A stretch of 10,829 nucleotides of DNA, from the NCBI GenBank assembly GCA_016870695.1, contig VGAV01000048.1, positions 1 to 10,829 on the forward strand, written 5' to 3'. The notes under the pieces are model-generated. The model searched no databases. It saw nothing but the letters and a program-made list of their open reading frames with translations, and had not been told where the DNA came from. Position numbers and translations under genes: made by a program. This stretch comes from Actinomycetota bacterium (lineage in GTDB: Bacteria > Actinomycetota > Actinomycetes > Actinomycetales > Microbacteriaceae). This document shows positions 6,899 to 10,829 of this stretch, in pieces. Every line of letters starts with the position of its first letter. The first letter of the stretch is position 1.

Positions 6899-8059
6899 TC
6901 ACAACGGCGAGAACAGCGCGGCCTCGAAGACGGCCTCGGCCGCGCCGACGAGCAGCCGCCGTCCGCCCAGCTCGGCCACGGCGATGCGCAGGTCGTCCGC
7001 GCACGCGGGCATCGTCTGCGCGCGCACCGCGGCGTCGAGGCCCTCGAGGTCGAGGGAGGCGAGCACGGCGAGGAAGCCGCCGAGCACGATGACCGCCGGG
7101 TTGAGGGCGTTCGCCGCGTTGGCCAGGGCCGTCGCGAGGATGCGGAGCTGCCGCGCGGTCTCGGCCCGCACGCGGGGGTCGTCGGTCTCGGCGAGCGCGT
7201 CGGCGAGCTCGACGTCGTCGCCGTGGTCCCGGCCGACGGCGGCCAGGAGCAGCGCGCGGCTGACCTCGTCCTCGAGCACGCCGCCGGGCACCCGGCGGTC
7301 GTCCTCGTCGACGATGCCCGGACGGTTCTGGCCGAACTCGCCGGCGTAGCCACCGGCTCCGCCGAGGGGTGCGCCGCCGGCGATGACGGCGCCGCCGATG
7401 CCGCTCGCGCCGCCGTTGAGGTAGACGACGTCGTTCGCGCCGCGCGCGGCGCCGAACAGGTGCTCCGCCCGTGCGCCGAGGGCCGCGTCGTTGGCGACGT
7501 GGGCGTCCAGGCCCGTCGACCGGCTGACGAGGGCGCCGATCGCGGCGTCGGTCCAATGCAGGTGCGGGGCCTCGCGGACCATGCCGTCGGACGCGCGGAC
7601 GGGACCCGGCACGGCGATGCCCGCACCGACGAGCCGCGTCGAGCGGAGCGGTCCCTGTCGCCAGGCGGTCAGCCGCTCGCCGACGAGGTCGGCGGTGCGT
7701 TCCGGGGTGAGCAGCGTGTCCTGGGGCAGGCGCTCGCGGACGAGGATCGTGCCGTCGAGGCCGATCGCGGCGATCTCCAGCGCGTCGACCTCCGGGTTCA
7801 CGGCGACGGCCGCGACGTCCGGGCGCGGGGCGACGGTGGGGGAGGGGCGGCCGACGCGGCCGTCGGGGTCGGCGGCGCGTTCGACGACGAGGCCCTGGCG
7901 CGACAGCTCGTTGACGAGGTCGGCGATGGTGGACCGGTTCAGGCCGGTCGCCCCCGTGAGCGCCGATCGCGAGCGCGGTCCCTGCTGATGGACGGTCCGC
8001 AGCACGAGGGCCAGATTGGCGCGACGCATGCCGTCGCCCCGGGTGCCCACGCTGACCAT
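6899..8059 (-). CDS. ROK-family transcriptional repressor (XylR-like)
   Basis: The 386-residue protein has an N-terminal winged helix-turn-helix (about 16-62, with [20 protein letters not shown] at 38-57 and wing VGRPSP at 69-74) followed by a ROK sugar-binding fold: GIAVPGPV at 147-154, [17 protein letters not shown] at 187-203, [12 protein letters not shown] at 233-244. ROK repressors such as XylR and NagC leave their operator when a sugar binds. It lacks the DxGxT phosphate loop, so it is not a kinase. The ROK zinc motif (CxCGxxGC) is absent, and the usual sugar-contact His after EIG is Gln244. It lies upstream of the alditol oxidase on the same strand and divergent from gpx-xylA-xylB, so it probably controls pentose/pentitol use; the inverted repeat at xylA is its best candidate site. 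The start is ATG 8059, with AAGGTGGGA ending four bases upstream; Met11 is an alternative. Confidence 0.9.
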   Translation of the reverse strand: MVSVGTRGDGMRRANLALVLRTVHQQGPRSRSALTGATGLNRSTIADLVNELSRQGLVVERAADPDGRVGRPSPTVAPRPDVAAVAVNPEVDALEIAAIGLDGTILVRERLPQDTLLTPERTADLVGERLTAWRQGPLRSTRLVGAGIAVPGPVRASDGMVREAPHLHWTDAAIGALVSRSTGLDAHVANDAALGARAEHLFGAARGANDVVYLNGGASGIGGAVIAGGAPLGGAGGYAGEFGQNRPGIVDEDDRRVPGGVLEDEVSRALLLAAVGRDHGDDVELADALAETDDPRVRAETARQLRILATALANAANALNPAVIVLGGFLAVLASLDLEGLDAAVRAQTMPACADDLRIAVAELGGRRLLVGAAEAVFEAALFSPL

Positions 8060-8144
8060 GGGTCCCACCTTGCCACGCGCGTCCGCTCCCGCCGGGCCGC
8101 GCAACTCCCACCCCGCCCCGAGGAACCGGTGCCAGGATGCGGGG

Positions 8145-8630
8145 ATGGACCTTTCCGGCATCCCGATCACGACCATCCGCGGCGAGCGGACGACCTATGG
8201 CGACCTGACGGAGGGGAAGGCGGCGCTGGTGGTGAACGTGGCCCTGCGCTGCGGACTGGTCGGGCAGTACGAGCAGCTCGAGGAGCTCCACCGGCGTTTC
8301 GGCGACCGCGGCTTCACGGTCATCGGCTTCCCCAGCAACCAGTTCCTGCAGGAGCTGGGCGACGAGGACAAGATCGCGGAGTACTGCTCGGCGACCTGGG
8401 GGGTCACCTTCCCGATGTCCGAGCGCGTGCGCGTCAACGGGCGCCACGCCCATCCCCTGTACAAGGAGCTGACCTCGGTCCCCGATGCCGAGGGCAAGAC
8501 CGGGCGCATCTCGTGGAACTTCGAGAAGTTCGTCGTCAGTCCGGACGGGCGCGTCGTGCGTTTCAGCCCGCGGGTCAAGCCGGATGCCGACGAGGTGGTC
8601 GCCGCCATCGAGGACGCGCTCCCGCGCTGA
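8145..8630 (+). CDS. Glutathione peroxidase family thiol peroxidase
   Basis: At 161 residues the protein has the full length of a small GPx. The peroxidatic Cys36 sits in [18 protein letters not shown], in place of the selenocysteine of animal enzymes. [10 protein letters not shown] at 61-70 matches the GFPCNQFGGQE block, with Ser64 in place of Cys. Trp124 and Asn125 in WNFEKF complete the catalytic set, with Gln69 as the likely Gln despite one deleted residue. Cys81 in [12 protein letters not shown] sits where thioredoxin-dependent family members keep the resolving Cys. Non-animal GPx proteins usually use thioredoxin; actinobacteria lack glutathione, so a thioredoxin or mycothiol partner is likely. 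It should reduce H2O2 or organic peroxides in the cytosol. It stands between the divergent ROK gene (85-base gap) and xylA, which suits removal of H2O2 made by the nearby alditol oxidase. The start at ATG 8145 follows AGGATGCGGGG. Confidence 0.92.
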   Translation: MDLSGIPITTIRGERTTYGDLTEGKAALVVNVALRCGLVGQYEQLEELHRRFGDRGFTVIGFPSNQFLQELGDEDKIAEYCSATWGVTFPMSERVRVNGRHAHPLYKELTSVPDAEGKTGRISWNFEKFVVSPDGRVVRFSPRVKPDADEVVAAIEDALPR

Positions 8631-8668
8631 CCCCCGCTCACCCCGCCGGAGGGACGGCAGATCCGGGC

Positions 8669-8698
8669 CTGGACGCCGCGGCATCCGGGGTATATGTT
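8669..8698 (+). promoter_or_regulatory. Probable xylA promoter
   Basis: TATGTT at 8693-8698 fits the -10 pattern TANNNT, and CTGGAC at 8669-8674 is a fair -35 with an 18-base spacer. The local A+T richness around 8691-8714 stands out against the GC-rich surroundings. It lies 64 bases before the xylA ATG. Confidence 0.55.
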
Positions 8699-8713
8699 GT
8701 GAACACCAACAAA
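8693..8713. promoter_or_regulatory. Putative XylR/ROK operator overlapping the xylA -10 box
   Basis: TATGTTG (8693-8699) and CAACAAA (8707-8713) form an inverted repeat with one mismatch per arm around a 7-base spacer; the inner TGTTG/CAACA pair is perfect. The half site GTTTGTTG on the reverse strand resembles the TTTGTT...AACAAA sites known for Bacillus XylR. Overlap with the -10 box would explain repression by blocking RNA polymerase. The ROK protein encoded nearby is the natural binder. Confidence 0.6.
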
Positions 8714-8761
8714 CCCGATGTGCGCCCCGGTGCACGCGTGCGTCCATGCGAAGGAGCAGGA

Positions 8762-9949
8762 ATGCCCACCCCCACCCGCGATGACAAGTTCTCGTTCGGA
8801 CTCTGGACCGTCGGCTACAACGGCACCGACCCCTTCGGCGGCCCGACCCGCAAGCCGCTCGACGTCGTGCACGTCGTGGAGAAGCTGGCCGAGCTCGGCG
8901 CGTACGGACTCACCTTCCACGACGACGACCTGTTCGCCTTCGGCTCGACCGACGCCGAGCGTCAGACCCAGATCGACCGCCTGAAGGGCGCGATGGATGC
9001 CACCGGCATCGTCACCCCGATGGTCACGACCAACCTGTTCTCGGCCCCGGTGTTCAAGGACGGCGGCTTCACGTCGAACGACCGTCAGGTGCGTCGCTTC
9101 GCCCTGCGCAAGGTCCTGCGCAACCTCGACCTCGCCGCCGAGCTGGGCGCCAAGACCTTCGTCATGTGGGGCGGCCGCGAGGGCGCCGAGTACGACTCCG
9201 CGAAGGACATCCGCCAGGCCCTCGAGCGTTACCGCGAGGCCGTCAACCTGCTCGGCGACTACGTCACCGACAAGGGCTACGACATCCGCTTCGCCATCGA
9301 GCCCAAGCCGAACGAGCCCCGCGGCGACATCCTGCTGCCCACCCTCGGCCACGCGATCGCGTTCATCGACTCGCTCGAGCGCCCCGAGCTCGTCGGCCTC
9401 AACCCCGAGGTCGGGCACGAGCAGATGGCGGGCCTGAACTTCGCCGCCGGCATCGCCCAGGCGCTGTACCACGGCAAGCTCTTCCACATCGACCTGAACG
9501 GCCAGCGCGGCATCAAGTACGACCAGGACCTCGTCTTCGGCCACGGCGACCTGCACAACGCCTTCGCCCTCGTCGACCTGCTCGAGAACGGCGGACGCGG
9601 CGGTGTCCCCGCGTACGACGGCCCCCGTCACTTCGACTACAAGCCCTCGCGCACCGAGGACGAGACCGGTGTCTGGGACTCGGTCTCGGCGAACATGAAC
9701 ACCTACCTGCTGCTGAAGGAGCGCGCCGCGGCCTTCCGCGCCGACCCCGAGGTGCAGGAGGCCCTCGAGGCCGCCAAGGTGTTCGAGCTGTCGCAGCCGA
9801 CGCTGAACGAGGGCGAGACCTACGACGACTTCCTCGCCGATCGTTCGGCATACGAGGACTTCGACGCGGACGCGTACCTGGGCGGCAAGGGCTTCGGCTT
9901 CGTCCGCCTGCAGCAGCTCGCGACGGAGCACCTGCTCGGCGCACGCTGA
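8762..9949 (+). CDS. xylA: Xylose isomerase
   Basis: The 395-residue protein is a class I (actinobacterial-type) xylose isomerase, which converts D-xylose to D-xylulose (and glucose to fructose) in the cytoplasm with two divalent metals. Active-site residues are all visible: His53 and Asp56 in FHDDDL, Trp136 in [11 protein letters not shown], Glu180 and Lys182 in [11 protein letters not shown], Glu216 and His219 in NPEVGHEQ, Asp244 in HIDLNGQ, Asp254 and Asp256 in KYDQDL, and Asp292 in HFDYKP. Length and order match Streptomyces enzymes, with no gaps. AAGGAG at 8751-8756 is a strong ribosome site five bases before ATG 8762. The gene heads a transcript with a putative ROK operator at its promoter, and xylB follows on the same strand after 118 bases that include a large palindrome. 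Confidence 0.98.
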   Translation: MPTPTRDDKFSFGLWTVGYNGTDPFGGPTRKPLDVVHVVEKLAELGAYGLTFHDDDLFAFGSTDAERQTQIDRLKGAMDATGIVTPMVTTNLFSAPVFKDGGFTSNDRQVRRFALRKVLRNLDLAAELGAKTFVMWGGREGAEYDSAKDIRQALERYREAVNLLGDYVTDKGYDIRFAIEPKPNEPRGDILLPTLGHAIAFIDSLERPELVGLNPEVGHEQMAGLNFAAGIAQALYHGKLFHIDLNGQRGIKYDQDLVFGHGDLHNAFALVDLLENGGRGGVPAYDGPRHFDYKPSRTEDETGVWDSVSANMNTYLLLKERAAAFRADPEVQEALEAAKVFELSQPTLNEGETYDDFLADRSAYEDFDADAYLGGKGFGFVRLQQLATEHLLGAR

Positions 9950-9957
9950 CGCGGACG

Positions 9958-9985
9958 GGACCCGGATGCCGCGGCATCCGGGTCC
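9958..9985 (+). terminator. 28-bp perfect palindrome between xylA and xylB
   Basis: GGACCCGGATGCCG (9958-9971) is followed at once by its exact reverse complement (9972-9985), giving a stem of 12-13 pairs with almost no loop. It begins nine bases after the xylA stop. No T-tract follows, so it may reduce read-through or protect the 3' end of xylA mRNA rather than stop transcription fully. Its arms carry the GGATGCC/GGCATCC heptamer that recurs across the window. Confidence 0.55.
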
Positions 9986-10067
9986 TGCGCCGTCCTCCCG
10001 ACGGGAGACGAACGAATCAAGGACACCCTGCGCCGACGAGGACGCGGGGCCGGCAGAAGGGCAGAGC

Positions 10068-10829
10068 ATGGCGCTCGTCATGGGAGTCGACTCGTCGACG
10101 CAGTCGTGCAAGGTCGTCGTGGTCGACGCCGAGACCGGGCGCGTGGTGCGCGACGGACGGGCGTCGCACCCGTCCGGCACCTCCGTCGACCCCGAGGCGT
10201 GGTGGATCGCGCTTCAGGATGCCATCGCGCAGGCCGGCGGCCTCGACGACGTCGCCGCGGTGTCGATCGCCGGGCAGCAGCACGGCATGGTCGTCCTCGA
10301 CGCCGACGGTCGCGTCATCCGCGACGCCCTGCTGTGGAACGACACGCGGTCGGCGCCGGCCGCGCGCGACCTCATCGACGAGGTGGGCGCCGAGGGCTAC
10401 GCCGAGCGCACCGGAGCCGTCCCGGTGGCATCCTTCACGGGCACGAAGCTGCGCTGGCTGCGCGACGAGGAGCCCGACAACGCCGCCCGGGTCGCCGCCG
10501 TCGCCCTGCCCCACGACTGGCTCACCTGGCGCCTCCGCGGCTACGGCCCGGACGCTCCCGCGCTCGACGAGCTGGTGACGGACCGCTCCGACGCGTCGGG
10601 CACCGCGTACTGGGGCGCCGACGGCTACGACCTCGACCTCTTCCGCCGCGCGCTCGGCCACGACGCCGTACTCCCGCGCGTGCTCGCGCCGTGGGAGAGC
10701 GCCGGCACCCTCCCGGGCGGCGCCCTCGTCGGACCCGGCGCGGGCGACAACGCCGGCGCGGCCCTCGGGCTCGGCGCCGGCGTCGGCGACGTCGTCGTCT
10801 CGGTCGGCACCTCCGGCACGGTCTTCGCC
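10068..10829 (+). CDS. xylB: Xylulokinase (N-terminal 254 residues, runs off window)
   Basis: This FGGY-family sugar kinase phosphorylates D-xylulose with ATP to xylulose 5-phosphate, the step after XylA. The open frame of 254 codons reaches the right edge. It shows the phosphate-loop start [16 protein letters not shown] (5-20), [13 protein letters not shown] at 66-78, LLWNDTRS at 88-95, [10 protein letters not shown] at 122-131, [10 protein letters not shown] at 147-156, the catalytic Asp227 in [11 protein letters not shown], and the beginning of the second domain [10 protein letters not shown] at 244-253. AGAAGGG about six bases upstream supports ATG 10068; Met5 is an alternative. It follows xylA on the same strand after 118 bases that hold a perfect palindrome, so it is probably co-transcribed at a reduced level, or has its own weak promoter that I cannot see. 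Confidence 0.96.
   Translation, partial: MALVMGVDSSTQSCKVVVVDAETGRVVRDGRASHPSGTSVDPEAWWIALQDAIAQAGGLDDVAAVSIAGQQHGMVVLDADGRVIRDALLWNDTRSAPAARDLIDEVGAEGYAERTGAVPVASFTGTKLRWLRDEEPDNAARVAAVALPHDWLTWRLRGYGPDAPALDELVTDRSDASGTAYWGADGYDLDLFRRALGHDAVLPRVLAPWESAGTLPGGALVGPGAGDNAGAALGLGAGVGDVVVSVGTSGTVFA

Larger units (their letters stand above)
51..10433. repeat. Dispersed heptamer GGATGCC/GGCATCC, 25 copies
   Basis: Counted by eye, plus-strand GGATGCC starts at 167, 1364, 2196, 2861, 3597, 3897, 4431, 5334, 5847, 6657, 6853, 8582, 8995, 9964 and 10217. GGCATCC starts at 51, 62, 947, 1541, 3568, 6348, 8157, 8680, 9973 and 10427. It occurs in genes on both strands, in several reading frames and in gaps. 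Confidence 0.85.

Noticed and set aside
8122..8133. GGAACCGGTGCC near-palindrome in the ROK-gpx gap as an operator or stress sigma-factor -35
   Set aside because: It has one mismatched pair, does not resemble the site at xylA, and no matching -10 motif follows before the peroxidase gene.
8060..8176. N-terminal extension of the ROK protein to an ATG at 8176
   Set aside because: It would overlap the start of the peroxidase gene on the other strand and adds no ROK-like sequence; the ATG at 8059 has a ribosome site.

Overview
The window is very GC-rich DNA with actinobacterial features: GC-ending codons, an ROK-type regulator, a Streptomyces AldO-like oxidase and possible leaderless starts. The dense recurrence of the heptamer GGATGCC/GGCATCC (25 copies counted by eye on both strands) and the style of the intergenic repeats suggest Microbacteriaceae, most likely Microbacterium. 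The genus is an inference. No rRNA, tRNA, CRISPR, transposase or phage gene was found.

Layout. (i) 1-2110, minus strand: the N-terminal part of a GMC-family FAD oxidoreductase, running off the left edge, preceded with an ATGA overlap by a fusion protein that joins an alpha/beta hydrolase to a gluconate-2-dehydrogenase-subunit-3-like domain. (ii) 2111-2642, non-coding: two opposed arrays of a 15-bp repeat core at 55/55 and 55/44/55 bp spacing. (iii) 2643-3545, minus: an SDR oxidoreductase of the long, stress-associated type. (iv) 3767-5481, plus: a possible 19-codon leader ORF overlapping a trehalose-synthase-like GH13 enzyme. (v) 5520-8059, minus: an ROK repressor followed by an alditol/xylitol oxidase, probably one transcript. 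(vi) 8145-10829, plus: a glutathione-peroxidase-family protein, then xylA and the first 254 codons of xylB.

The right half reads as a pentose/pentitol catabolic module. The oxidase would turn xylitol (or another alditol) and O2 into xylose and H2O2. XylA would isomerise xylose to xylulose, and XylB would phosphorylate it to enter the pentose phosphate pathway. The thiol peroxidase could remove the H2O2. The ROK protein is the obvious repressor, and a XylR-like inverted repeat overlaps the likely -10 box of xylA. A 28-bp perfect palindrome lies between xylA and xylB. The left half is a separate oxidative sugar module in which an aldose dehydrogenase (GMC subunit plus small subunit) is physically linked to a hydrolase that might open the lactone product. 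These pathway links are inferences from gene content and order.
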